A DNA stretch of 64,000 bases from Chloroflexi bacterium HGW-Chloroflexi-10 (lineage in GTDB: Bacteria; Chloroflexota; Anaerolineae; Anaerolineales; Anaerolineaceae), in NCBI GenBank assembly GCA_002840755.1, contig PHBZ01000002.1, positions 454,345-518,344 on the forward strand. The letters are read 5' to 3'. The position numbers and the translations under genes were made by a program. Shown here one piece after another: positions 1 through 8,364 of the stretch (position 1 is the stretch's first letter; every line of letters begins with the position of its first letter). The notes beneath the pieces are model-generated. The model was given only the letters and a program-made list of their open reading frames with translations, was not told the DNA's origin and ran no database searches.

Positions 1-286
1 CAGTCATTTCCCGGATTTGAGCCCTTCTGGCAAGCGCATTACGTATCCGCATTCGAAAGAATGCCAAATCAATGGCTTCCTCTTTGAAGCTCCAAATCCG
101 TCCTCGTATCTGAGAATATGGGCTATACGAAGCAATTCCCAAAAATTGTTGGTTGGAACCGTAAACAGCCACGCTTTCACCATTCGCTGGTTCGCCTTGA
201 ATTTCCTGTACTGCACCAGAAAATATCCACGGATGTTTTTGTAACAGCGCTTTTTCTTTTCCACTCTTCAAAATCATTTTATTCAT
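1..286 (-). CDS. Class I SAM-dependent rRNA methyltransferase (RlmI/RlmK-like), 5' part only
   Basis: This is the N-terminal 95 codons of a gene that runs off the left edge. The ATG at 286-284 overlaps the ligA stop codon as ATGA, so the two genes are translationally coupled. The protein begins MNKMILKSGKEKALLQKHPW and continues with IFSGAVQEIQGEPANGESV and then FLGIASYSPYSQIRGRIWSF. This matches the PUA domain that opens the RlmI family of 23S rRNA cytosine-5 methyltransferases: a Lys-rich start, the HPWIFSGA signature, and a GESV-x-V-x-G strand. The catalytic Rossmann domain lies outside the window, so activity cannot be judged. The family methylates 23S rRNA using S-adenosylmethionine. A competing reading frame on the same strand over 4-264 gives a protein without recognisable features and is rejected. 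Confidence 0.85.
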   Translation of the reverse strand, partial: MNKMILKSGKEKALLQKHPWIFSGAVQEIQGEPANGESVAVYGSNQQFLGIASYSPYSQIRGRIWSFKEEAIDLAFFRMRIRNALARRAQIREMT

Positions 287-2313
287 GAGTGGCCAGCCAG
301 CTCTAAAAATTCTGTTTCAGTCAGAATTTTTATATTCAATTCCTGGGCCTTTGTCAATTTAGATCCCGGATTTTCGCCCATCAGAAGATAATCGGTGCTT
401 TTACTGACACTCCCCGTGATCTTTCCTCCCAAATTTTCAATAAATTCCTTTATTTCTGTTCGGGAAAAATTCTCCAACGTGCCTGTCACTACAAAAACTT
501 TATTTGCAAATATAGATTCTCTGACACTATTTTTCTTCTGAGTGGCGATAGGCCAAACCCCAAAATTCTTTAACTTTTCAAGGACTTTTTGGTTCTGAGG
601 CTGTTGAATCCATTTCACCACAGCTTCGGCAATGTTGGGGCCAATCCCTTCGATGTTCATTAAATCAGTGATGCTGGCGTTAATCAGTGCATCAAGACTT
701 CCAAAATGGACAGCCAGTGCGGCCCCCATCACTTCCCCTACACCATGGATACCCAGGGCGGTTATCACGCGATTCAATGGTCGCTCCTTCGAGCCTTGAA
801 TAGCTTCGACTAGATTTTCTGCTTTTTTGCGGGCAAACCCTTCCAGCGGGAGCAAATCATCTACGCCAAGCCGGTACAAATCGGCAACATCCTCAACGAT
901 TTTTTCTGTCACCAATTGTTCTACAATTTTGATACCCATACCCACTATATCCATGGCTTGCCGGCTGACGAAATATTCCAGATTACGAACCAATTGTGCC
1001 GGGCAGGCAGCATTAACACAAAACCAGGCAACTTCTCCCTCCAGATGTTGGCTTTCCTGGCCGCATACCGGGCAAACCTCTGGAGCAACAAAAATTCGTT
1101 CATTACCCGTCCGCAAATCCACCACCGGTCCAATAACGTAAGGGATCACATCGCCAGCCCGTTTCACAAAAACGCTGTCACCAATCCGGATATCTTTTTC
1201 TTCAATATAATCAAAATTATGTAACGTGGCTTGCTTTACCACCACGCCCCCAATTTCTACAGGGTTTAGAATGGCATAGGGTGTCAATACACCGGTTCTC
1301 CCTACATTCACACCTATATCATTTAAGAGTGTCACCTCTTCTCTCGCGGGGAACTTTAATGCCACTGCACCTCGCGGATCCTTTCCCGCAAAACCCAAAT
1401 CAGCCGCCAGTGTTAGGTCATCCACTTTGATAACCACCCCATCCACCTCAAAATTTAAATTTTCCCGCCGCTGCTGCCACAATTCCGCCTCTTGTAAAAC
1501 ATCTTGAAAGGTTGGGCAAAACGTAGAATATTGAGAAACATGGAAACCCAGAGACTCCAGGTATTGTAATACCCCCCATTGTGTTTGCGGAACAGGACCA
1601 CTGGCATCCACAATCGCGTAGGCATACAGCCGTAAGGGTCTCTGTGCAGTAATTCGGGAATCCAATTGACGTAAAGATCCGGCAGCCGTGTTCCGCGGAT
1701 TGAGATACGTCTTCTCCCCCATTTCAGCCAATCGATTATTCAGGGCCTCAAAATCTGAAATGGTAATATACACTTCACCGCGCACTACCAGACGCTCGGG
1801 AACGACAACATCCTTGTTTTTTACAGGGATTCTTAAAGGAATACTGCGAATCGTACGAATATTTTCTGTGATATCTTCTCCAATTTCGCCGTTTCCACGG
1901 GTAGCTCCCTGCACAAAAATCCCGTTCTGGTAATGCAGTACCACTGTCAATCCGTCAATTTTTGGTTCAGCTACATAACTGGTACGTTCAACACGGTCAT
2001 CCACCTTGGCAATCCGGTTTTTCCATGTTGTTAAATCTGCGAGATTAAACGCGTTGGATAGGCTTAATATAGATGCTGGATGGATTACTTTATCAAATTT
2101 ATCAATAGCCAAAGACCCTGCTCTTTGAGTAGGCGAATCCGCAGTAATCCAATCGGGATGCTGCTCTTCTATATCACGAATTTTTACAAGTAATTGGTCA
2201 AAAACTGCATCGCTGATAAGTGGATCATCCATCACGTGATACCGGTAATTATGCAGGTTAATTTCTTCTTTAATTTTTTCGTATGCGCTCTTATCCAATG
2301 GTGTAGAGGTCAT
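283..2313 (-). CDS. ligA: NAD-dependent DNA ligase LigA
   Basis: LigA seals nicks in duplex DNA during replication and repair, using NAD+ as the AMP donor. At 676 residues it has the usual bacterial length and full domain order. An N-terminal Ia domain carries the NAD-binding YH-x-Y-D-like segment. The adenylation domain has AEPKIDGL with the nucleophilic lysine at residue 118. An OB fold follows, then a four-cysteine zinc finger (CPVC...CVNAAC) near residue 425, helix-hairpin-helix repeats, and a C-terminal BRCT domain (VFVVTGTLENFSRTEI onward). The ATG start is preceded by GGAG at a spacing of 7. The stop overlaps the start of the following rRNA methyltransferase gene by four bases. Nothing looks abnormal. 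Confidence 0.98.
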   Translation of the reverse strand: MTSTPLDKSAYEKIKEEINLHNYRYHVMDDPLISDAVFDQLLVKIRDIEEQHPDWITADSPTQRAGSLAIDKFDKVIHPASILSLSNAFNLADLTTWKNRIAKVDDRVERTSYVAEPKIDGLTVVLHYQNGIFVQGATRGNGEIGEDITENIRTIRSIPLRIPVKNKDVVVPERLVVRGEVYITISDFEALNNRLAEMGEKTYLNPRNTAAGSLRQLDSRITAQRPLRLYAYAIVDASGPVPQTQWGVLQYLESLGFHVSQYSTFCPTFQDVLQEAELWQQRRENLNFEVDGVVIKVDDLTLAADLGFAGKDPRGAVALKFPAREEVTLLNDIGVNVGRTGVLTPYAILNPVEIGGVVVKQATLHNFDYIEEKDIRIGDSVFVKRAGDVIPYVIGPVVDLRTGNERIFVAPEVCPVCGQESQHLEGEVAWFCVNAACPAQLVRNLEYFVSRQAMDIVGMGIKIVEQLVTEKIVEDVADLYRLGVDDLLPLEGFARKKAENLVEAIQGSKERPLNRVITALGIHGVGEVMGAALAVHFGSLDALINASITDLMNIEGIGPNIAEAVVKWIQQPQNQKVLEKLKNFGVWPIATQKKNSVRESIFANKVFVVTGTLENFSRTEIKEFIENLGGKITGSVSKSTDYLLMGENPGSKLTKAQELNIKILTETEFLELAGHS

Positions 2314-2461
2314 CTGTTTACTCCAGTGTTGAAATAAGGACTTAAATCATGCATTAATTTTTCAGATTTTTGATAAAATCATTTTAATACAAAATGATTG
2401 CAAACACCATTTCTTATATTCCCTTTAGAATCAAGTTAATATTGAAGCGTTGGAGGCTCTT

Positions 2462-2821
2462 ATGAAATTTATTGGGTATATTGCGGCCGCTATTTTAATC
2501 CTGTTTGGGGTTTTGTTTATCCTCAGTGCATTCAGTCCGCAAGGCCAGGTAGGAAATATCATTGTTGGAATAATACTGGTAGGAATAGCATTTGGAATAA
2601 TTTATTTTGTTACCAAAAAAGCCAAAGAGGCTGCTAACAATACCACAAATGTAACGTTAAATATTGATTTGCCTGGGAAAGTAGCCATTGAATCAATGAA
2701 ATGCCAATCCTGTGGCGGTGTATTAACCGCAGACGCAATTTCAATGGTTAATGGAGCCCCTATGGTATCTTGCCCGTATTGTCATACCACCTACCAGATA
2801 ACTGAAGAACCAAAATGGTAA
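2462..2821 (+). CDS. Small membrane protein with C-terminal zinc ribbon
   Basis: The product has 119 residues. Two hydrophobic segments (roughly residues 3-22 and 30-48) form a hairpin in the membrane. A Lys-rich stretch follows, and then a soluble domain with two cysteine pairs (MKCQSCGGVL and VSCPYCHTTY) typical of a zinc ribbon. A TTG at 2450 is in frame, but GGAGG at 2452-2456 sits five bases before the ATG at 2462, which decides the start. It is the first gene of an operon: the next gene starts 28 bases after its stop, and four more tightly packed genes follow on the same strand. The family is not recognised beyond zinc ribbon. Its position suggests a role linked to the Cys-tailed membrane protein downstream, but that is inference. 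Confidence 0.8.
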   Translation: MKFIGYIAAAILILFGVLFILSAFSPQGQVGNIIVGIILVGIAFGIIYFVTKKAKEAANNTTNVTLNIDLPGKVAIESMKCQSCGGVLTADAISMVNGAPMVSCPYCHTTYQITEEPKW

Positions 2822-2849
2822 CCTGCTAATTCAGGAGAATGGAGAGAAA

Positions 2850-4535
2850 ATGCAGAAAATTCGATTATTGTTTATTTTGCTGATTGTAGTACTGTTGGCC
2901 GGCAATACATATCCGGTCGCTGCACAGGATTATTACTTCGCTGTAGAACGCCAGACAGCGGATGTCTTTGTCAATGAAGACGGCTCACTTTCAATAGAAT
3001 ATACATTTGTATTTGTAAACCAACCCGGTGCTCATGAAATTGATTATGTCGATGTAGGTTTGCCCAATAACAATTATGTTCTGCGTAGCATCACTGCGGA
3101 TATAGATGGCACTCCAATAACGGATATCGAAAAATCAGATTATATCGATATTGGCGTAGCCCTCGGTTTGGGTTCAAAAGCAATTCCGCCCGGTGGTCGC
3201 GGCACTGTTCACATGTTCGTTGAAACGGTGAATAAATCTCTCTATCCATCAGAAGTGGAAGCAGATGAGGACTATGCCAGTTTCGAATTCTCACCCAACT
3301 GGTTTGATGGCCAATACGTAACCGGCAATACAGATTTGACCGTTACATTATATTTACCGGTTGGTATGGAAGAAGATGAACCACGTTATCATCTCCCCGA
3401 AAACTGGTCCGGTGTCGCGGAACCCGAAAGTGGCTTTGATAATGTCGGCGGAATTTTTTATCGCTGGCACGATCCAAATGCAAACGTATACACGCAATAC
3501 ACCTTTGGCGCAAGCTTCCCGGCTCGTCTGGTCCCTGAAGCACAGATTGTTAAAGCACCTGCGATCAACCTTGATTTCGATGCCATTTGCCCTGCATTGA
3601 TGTGTCTGGGTTTTGTAGGCTTTTTCATTTTGACCATTTACGGCGCCACAGTAGGTGCCAAAAAACGCAAAATGCAATACCTGCCGCCCAAAATTTCTAT
3701 TGAGGGTCACGGAATTAAACGCGGCCTTACAGCGATTGAAGCAGCCATCCTCATGGAACAACCCATCGATAAAGTGTTTACCATGATCTTGTTTTCTGTC
3801 CTCAAAAAAGAAGCTGCCGAGGTCGTGACTCGTGAACCTTTGAAAATTAAAGTAGCCGAAACCAAACCGGATGGATTATTCGATTACGAAATCGCCTTCC
3901 TGAATGCTATGAAAATCGAAGATAAAAAGGAACAACGTGCAGCTTTACAAAAGGTGATTGTTGATCTGGTGGATGCAGTATCCAAGAAAATGAAAGGTTT
4001 CAGTCGCAAAGAATCGGTTGCCTACTACAAAGATATTATGGAAAAAGCCTGGAATCAGGTGGAAACTGCCCAAACGCCCGAAGTAAAATCTATAAAATAT
4101 GACGAAAACATTGAGTGGACCCAACTGGACAAAAACTTTGATAACCGCACCCGCGATACATTTGGAACAGGTCCGGTGTTCATACCTACCTGGTGGTGGC
4201 GTTATGATCCGGTTATCCGCCCCACCATGGCGTCTGGCTCCATAAGGCCATCTTCAATCCCCAGTGGCTCCGGGAACACGTCAGTTAATTTACCGCAATT
4301 ACCGGGAGCAGATTTTGCAGCATCGGTCACCAATGGTGTCTCAGCCTTCGCTGCCGGCGTGGTTGGTGATGTAACTAACTTCACCAGTGCTATCACCAAC
4401 AAAACCAATCCGGTGCCGAAAACCACTGGCGGTCGTTACAGTAGTGGCGGAGGCAAAAGTGGCGGCGGAAGTTCATGTGCCTGTGCCTGTGCCTGTGCCG
4501 GTTGTGCATGCGCTTGTGCCGGTGGGGGCCGCTAA
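2850..4535 (+). CDS. DUF2207-like membrane protein ending in a Cys-Ala repeat tail
   Basis: This 561-residue protein has a signal peptide (residues 1-25) and an extracytoplasmic beta-rich domain to about residue 245, with VFVNEDGSLSIEYTFVFVNQ typical of DUF2207 proteins. One transmembrane helix follows (about 252-272), then a cytoplasmic region with GIKRGLTAIEAAILMEQP. The end is a Ser/Gly-rich linker and a 19-residue tail in which seven cysteines (543, 545, 547, 549, 552, 554, 556) each precede alanine, closed by GGGR. DUF2207 proteins often end in plain Gly/Ser repeats. The regular Cys-Ala pattern is unusual and lies immediately before a radical SAM gene whose ATG overlaps this stop by one base (TAATG). 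By topology the tail should be in the cytoplasm, where such enzymes act. I infer that the tail is the substrate for modification or metal binding. The start is supported by GGAGAATGGAGAG upstream. Confidence 0.85.
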   Translation: MQKIRLLFILLIVVLLAGNTYPVAAQDYYFAVERQTADVFVNEDGSLSIEYTFVFVNQPGAHEIDYVDVGLPNNNYVLRSITADIDGTPITDIEKSDYIDIGVALGLGSKAIPPGGRGTVHMFVETVNKSLYPSEVEADEDYASFEFSPNWFDGQYVTGNTDLTVTLYLPVGMEEDEPRYHLPENWSGVAEPESGFDNVGGIFYRWHDPNANVYTQYTFGASFPARLVPEAQIVKAPAINLDFDAICPALMCLGFVGFFILTIYGATVGAKKRKMQYLPPKISIEGHGIKRGLTAIEAAILMEQPIDKVFTMILFSVLKKEAAEVVTREPLKIKVAETKPDGLFDYEIAFLNAMKIEDKKEQRAALQKVIVDLVDAVSKKMKGFSRKESVAYYKDIMEKAWNQVETAQTPEVKSIKYDENIEWTQLDKNFDNRTRDTFGTGPVFIPTWWWRYDPVIRPTMASGSIRPSSIPSGSGNTSVNLPQLPGADFAASVTNGVSAFAAGVVGDVTNFTSAITNKTNPVPKTTGGRYSSGGGKSGGGSSCACACACAGCACACAGGGR

Positions 4536-5878
4536 TGTCTTTGACCCACTGGTTATCCAGGGTCCGTAAAGACCAAAAGAGGATAATTCCCAAAACCGGG
4601 ATATATCACTTTGAACGTAATGCCCTTCAAGCGAAAAATCGGATTCATCTCCGTATTGAAGAGGATGGTAACGGCCTATTAATGATCAATGCTGCCCGGG
4701 CATATCATCTTAATCCAACGGCCACTACAATCGCTTATTGGGCTCTCTCAGGAGATACAGACCAGGAAATCCTTCATGGATTAAGAAAACACTTTGCAAT
4801 CGATTCAATCCAGGCACAATCGGATGCGCTCCCTTTCCTTGATCAACTTTCACAAATCACCGATCCTAATGAAATCTGTCCGGTATGTGAAATGGATATG
4901 GATATGGATTTGCCTTTCTCTCATGTTCCTGGTTCTCCATATCGCATGGACCTGGCTATAACCTATCGCTGTAATAATGATTGCCTGCATTGTTACAATG
5001 CTCGTCCACGTTCATACCGGGAGTTGGATACGCCCTCCTGGTACCGAATTATCGATCAACTGTGGGATTTGGCAATTCCTCATATCGTGTTTACCGGTGG
5101 AGAACCCACGCTGCGCAAGGATTTACCCCAATTAATCACCTACGCAGAGAAAAAGGGGCAAATAACCGGCATCAATACCAACGGTCGTAATTTAGCCAAA
5201 AAAGAGTACCTGCAAACCCTGGTTGATGCCGGATTGGATCACATACAAATCACTTTAGAGTCAGTAAATCCTCAAATCCACGATCAGATGGTGAATTTCA
5301 AAGGCGCATGGAACCAGACGGTGGAAGGCATCCGCAATGCCGCGTCGGCAGGTGTCTACATGATGACCAATACCACCATGCTCACCACCAATGTCCACAC
5401 CATTGCGGATACACTTGATTTCTTAGCGGAACTTGGTGTTCCCACAGTAGGATTAAATGCCTTAATTTATTCAGGCAAGGGATCTCAGGTTGGTACGGGT
5501 TTGCGAGAAAATCAACTGGCCGAGCTCTTGGAGATGGCCAAGGAAAAAACTACGCAGCATCAACAAAAGATGATCTGGTATACACCAACACAATATTGCC
5601 GCTTCAATCCACTCACACATGAACTGGGGATTAAAAGCTGCTCTGCGGCCCTTTACAACATGTGTATTGAACCGGATGGTGCTGTACTACCCTGTCAATC
5701 CTATTATCAATCTTTGGGAAATATTTTGGAAAAACCCTGGAAAGAAATTTGGCAGCATCCATTAGCGGTCTCGCTCCGTGAACGAAGAAACTTGCCGGAA
5801 AAATGTCAGGGCTGCGAGTTAATCGTCGAGTGTGGTGCAGGCTGCCCCCTGGCATATGAGCCTGAACCTGCGAATTAG
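4535..5878 (+). CDS. Radical SAM/SPASM maturase with N-terminal PqqD-like domain
   Basis: The product has 447 residues. Residues about 35-110 resemble a PqqD-type peptide-recognition domain (GLLMINAARAYHLNPTATTI). The radical SAM core has the cluster motif YRCNNDCLHCYN with cysteines 146, 150 and 153, and the SAM-binding FTGGEPTLR. The C-terminal SPASM region starts at Cys369 (KSCSAALYNMCIEPDGAVLP) and ends with CQGCELIVECGAGCP, enough cysteines for auxiliary iron-sulfur clusters. Enzymes with this architecture modify ribosomally made peptides, for example by forming thioether or carbon-carbon links. The start is taken at 4535, overlapping the previous stop by one base. An in-frame ATG at 4475 would read through the Cys-Ala repeat in another frame and is rejected. 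The likely substrate is the tail encoded directly upstream, which is inference. An alternative is a heme d1/tungsten-cofactor type enzyme, which the context does not favour. Confidence 0.9.
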   Translation: MSLTHWLSRVRKDQKRIIPKTGIYHFERNALQAKNRIHLRIEEDGNGLLMINAARAYHLNPTATTIAYWALSGDTDQEILHGLRKHFAIDSIQAQSDALPFLDQLSQITDPNEICPVCEMDMDMDLPFSHVPGSPYRMDLAITYRCNNDCLHCYNARPRSYRELDTPSWYRIIDQLWDLAIPHIVFTGGEPTLRKDLPQLITYAEKKGQITGINTNGRNLAKKEYLQTLVDAGLDHIQITLESVNPQIHDQMVNFKGAWNQTVEGIRNAASAGVYMMTNTTMLTTNVHTIADTLDFLAELGVPTVGLNALIYSGKGSQVGTGLRENQLAELLEMAKEKTTQHQQKMIWYTPTQYCRFNPLTHELGIKSCSAALYNMCIEPDGAVLPCQSYYQSLGNILEKPWKEIWQHPLAVSLRERRNLPEKCQGCELIVECGAGCPLAYEPEPAN

Positions 5879-5899
5879 TTTGTTTGGGAGATTGTAATT

Positions 5900-7084
5900 A
5901 TGAATATTGTTCAAAAAATCAAATCCATTTTTTTTGAGAAAGCCGTTCCATTGCCAGTTGGCTTGTACCAGCTTACAACCCCGGCAGATAGTGAAATTCC
6001 TTACCGTATGCATTTGCGGATTGAACCGGGTGGTGCTGGCGTATTAATTATTAATGCCAGTACAGTTTTACACCTCAATCTTACAGCAACAGAATTTGCA
6101 TACCACCTCATAAAACAAACGCCCAGGGAAGAAGCGCTTCAGAGTATTGTTGCCCGATTCAATATCTCGTACATGCAAGCCAAAGAAGACTTTATGGGAT
6201 TCGTTAATAGAATCAATACAATGATTAACGCAGAAGACCTGGACCCGGTAACTTATCTGGATTTCGAATTAGAAAAACCCTTCCAGGGTATTCCAGTCGC
6301 ACCATATCGGATGGATTGTGCCCTCACCTATAAACTCTATGGCGATCTGGAAAACAAACTTTCACCAGTCGAACGAGTGAAACGCGAATTATCCACAGAG
6401 GAATGGAAAACAGTACTGACCAAAGCCTGGAATGCGGGTATACCTCACGTAATCTTCACCGGCGGAGAGGCTACCCTTCGCCCCGATCTGCCCGAATTAC
6501 TGCAAATCTCCGAAGATCTTGGGCAGGTAACCGGTTTAATTACCGATGGCTTGCGGCTGAGTGAAAATGAATATCTGGATCAGTTGCTCAATGCCGGTCT
6601 GGACCATCTACTCATTACCCTCGATACCGCAAATGAACAATCCTGGGAAGCGATAAAGGATGTTATCCAGCAGGATATTCACACCACTGTCCATCTTACA
6701 CTCAACGAACGCACGATCGAAGATACAAACCCAATCTTAATCCGGCTGAAAGAAATGCAGGTAACCCATCTATCGCTCACAACAAGCAGCAAGACCCTTA
6801 GCGAATCATTCCAAAAAGTGCGTGATACGGCTGCCAATATGGGTTTTAACCTGGTATGGAATTTACCGGTACCCTACTCGCATTACAATCCGGTTGAAAT
6901 GGAAACAGAAAACGGAATATCAAACCCGGAAGGCGCTGCGAAGGGTTGGATTTATCTGGAACCCGATGCCGATGTATTACCGGAACAAGGTGTCAATGTA
7001 GTTTTGGGTAATTTATTTGAAGATACTTGGGAGCAGGTCTGGGCTAAGGCAACAGATTATCTCAACACCAAACATGAGTCTTGA
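5900..7084 (+). CDS. Radical SAM-like paralogue lacking all cluster cysteines (probable pseudoenzyme)
   Basis: This 394-residue protein aligns along its length with the radical SAM enzyme just upstream. Shared segments are the PqqD-like N-terminus (GVLIINASTVLHLNLTATEF), APYRMD, IPHVIFTGGEATLRPDLPEL and a SPASM-like end with LEPDADVLPEQ. The cluster motif is gone: where the upstream enzyme has Cys146, Cys150 and Cys153, this one has Leu146, Leu150 and Lys153. The SPASM cysteines are replaced too, and the last cysteine-rich segment is missing. The frame is open throughout with a good ribosome site (GGGAG before ATG at 5900), so it is a conserved protein and not a decayed gene. It could act as a substrate-binding or scaffold subunit for the active enzyme. 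No catalytic radical chemistry is expected from it. Confidence 0.85.
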   Translation: MNIVQKIKSIFFEKAVPLPVGLYQLTTPADSEIPYRMHLRIEPGGAGVLIINASTVLHLNLTATEFAYHLIKQTPREEALQSIVARFNISYMQAKEDFMGFVNRINTMINAEDLDPVTYLDFELEKPFQGIPVAPYRMDCALTYKLYGDLENKLSPVERVKRELSTEEWKTVLTKAWNAGIPHVIFTGGEATLRPDLPELLQISEDLGQVTGLITDGLRLSENEYLDQLLNAGLDHLLITLDTANEQSWEAIKDVIQQDIHTTVHLTLNERTIEDTNPILIRLKEMQVTHLSLTTSSKTLSESFQKVRDTAANMGFNLVWNLPVPYSHYNPVEMETENGISNPEGAAKGWIYLEPDADVLPEQGVNVVLGNLFEDTWEQVWAKATDYLNTKHES

Positions 7085-7826
7085 TTTTTGGCATCAACGC
7101 TTCCTTCAACAAGCCTCCTGGACAGCCTACACCAGAAAATTCATACTGGAGCAAATTTCACCCCCTTTACCATTTCGCGTACTCGAAATTGGTTGTGGTA
7201 CAGGCGCTGTACTGAGTGAATTTAACCGGCAAGGCAATCTCCTGACCGGATTGGATCTGAACTACCAATCAGTCGTTTTTGCCAGACAAAAGCATAAAAC
7301 AGGAAATTATATGGCAGGTGATGCCTATCACCTGCCAATTATTTCAAATACCTTTCACCTTTGTTATTGTCATTATCTGCTGCTTTGGCTCTCAGATCCA
7401 TATTCGGTTATTAAGGAAATGCAGCGTGTAACCCAGCCTGATGGTTGGATTTGCATATTCGCCGAACCCGATTACCAGGCCAGGGTTGACTTTCCCTTGG
7501 AATTGGAAACTCTGGGACTCCTTCAAAACCAATCCCTGGTTGCCCAGGGTGCCTCCCTGACCACCGGACGAAAACTGGCTGCATGGTTAGCAGATACTGG
7601 CTTAAAGCAAATCCATTGGGGAATCATCGGTGCTCACCAGGCAAGCCAGCCAAACACCTCAGATGGACAGCTAGAATGGGAAACATTATCAAGAGATTTA
7701 TCTCCTCATATTTCTCAGGATGAAATTAATCGTTATCAGGAAATAGATCAGGCATCCAGAAACCAGGGTAAACGCATCCTCTACATCCCAACCTTCTATG
7801 CCTATGGCCAAAAAGAAAAAAAGTAA
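7074..7826 (+). CDS. Class I SAM-dependent methyltransferase
   Basis: A 250-residue Rossmann-type methyltransferase. Motif I is FRVLEIGCGTGAVLSEF near residues 34-50. The acidic residue closing strand 2 is in GLDLNYQSV, and DAYHLPIISNTF is the typical post-motif segment. The most probable start is the ATG at 7074, which overlaps the end of the previous gene by 11 bases; an upstream ATG at 7017 would overlap it by 68 bases and adds a sequence without family character. It is the last gene of the 2.46-7.83 kb operon. The substrate cannot be read from the sequence: it may methylate the peptide tail, a small molecule, or a protein partner. Confidence 0.85.
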   Translation: MSLDFWHQRFLQQASWTAYTRKFILEQISPPLPFRVLEIGCGTGAVLSEFNRQGNLLTGLDLNYQSVVFARQKHKTGNYMAGDAYHLPIISNTFHLCYCHYLLLWLSDPYSVIKEMQRVTQPDGWICIFAEPDYQARVDFPLELETLGLLQNQSLVAQGASLTTGRKLAAWLADTGLKQIHWGIIGAHQASQPNTSDGQLEWETLSRDLSPHISQDEINRYQEIDQASRNQGKRILYIPTFYAYGQKEKK

Positions 7827-8133
7827 TTCCCAATTGCATTACAAGATGTTTTTCCGGCTTTGTTTGGCACCACCTTGGTTGTCGGCATATATCCACCTGC
7901 CATCAAATAATATACTCAGATTACACAAATTGGGTTTTAACACCTTTTGCAATCAATCCGAATTTCCAAATTAACCTGTGTTTTTTTGTAGGGTGCGGTT
8001 GGCGGCCACGGATTTTAGATCGTTTAATGCAATTACCCTACTCATGCTTAACCCCGACAACGCACCATTTCACCATACCCAAAATCATCCCTTTCCTCGT
8101 AAAAACTGGCTACCCCCCAAAGCCAGGTATGTC

Positions 8134-8166
8134 ACATTGTCCCCTTGTGGGACATTGTCCCCTTGT
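8134..8166. repeat. Tandem 15-base direct repeat, period 18
   Basis: The unit ACATTGTCCCCTTGT occurs at 8134-8148 and again at 8152-8166, separated by GGG. Closely spaced direct repeats of this kind occur near the ends of some insertion sequences, but no transposase is seen nearby. The identity is therefore open. Confidence 0.6.
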
Positions 8167-8210
8167 AGTATTGATCAAGCCTTGGTTTCTTGCGAAACAT
8201 CTCCTGCTCT

Positions 8211-8231
8211 CCGCGAAATTGTATTTCGCGG
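8211..8231. repeat. Short perfect inverted repeat
   Basis: Nine-base arms CCGCGAAAT and ATTTCGCGG enclose a three-base loop. No T-tract follows on either strand, so it is not an obvious terminator. It lies in the same gene-free spacer as the tandem repeat at 8134. Confidence 0.5.
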
Positions 8232-8322
8232 CAGCGTTCCATATGACCTCGTGGTAAATCATCCCTCTGCTCCCCGCTAAAACCCACATCACCTTCAACC
8301 AAAAATCTCGCAAAACTTGGGG

Positions 8323-8351
8323 TTGCCAAATCCTATAACTGAGGCTATAAT
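8323..8351 (+). promoter_or_regulatory. Sigma-70-type promoter for tRNA-Pro
   Basis: TTGCCA at 8323-8328 and a perfect TATAAT at 8346-8351 are separated by 17 bases. The predicted transcription start near 8358 lies just before the tRNA at 8365. Confidence 0.8.
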
Positions 8352-8364
8352 AACACACGTTGTA

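Larger units (their letters stand above)
7827..8364. other. Gene-free spacer with short repeats
   Basis: This 538-base stretch holds no convincing gene. Frames of up to 104 codons exist on both strands but lack ribosome sites and family character. It contains a 15-base direct repeat at 8134-8148 and 8152-8166, a short hairpin at 8211-8231, and the tRNA promoter at its right end. It may be a relic of a mobile element. Confidence 0.5.

Noticed and set aside
4475..4534. Upstream ATG extending the radical SAM gene through a Leu-Cys-rich stretch
   Set aside because: It reads the Cys-Ala repeat of the previous gene in another frame. The ATG at 4535 overlaps the previous stop and gives the normal family start.
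5900..7084. Second radical SAM-like gene as a pseudogene
   Set aside because: The frame is intact for 394 codons, has a good ribosome site and a functional downstream overlap; the loss is limited to the cluster ligands.
8134..8166. Direct repeat as a CRISPR array
   Set aside because: Only two units with a three-base gap; no spacers and no cas genes.
7978..8280. 100-codon frame in the spacer before tRNA-Pro
   Set aside because: No ribosome site and no family character; it runs across the direct repeat and the hairpin.
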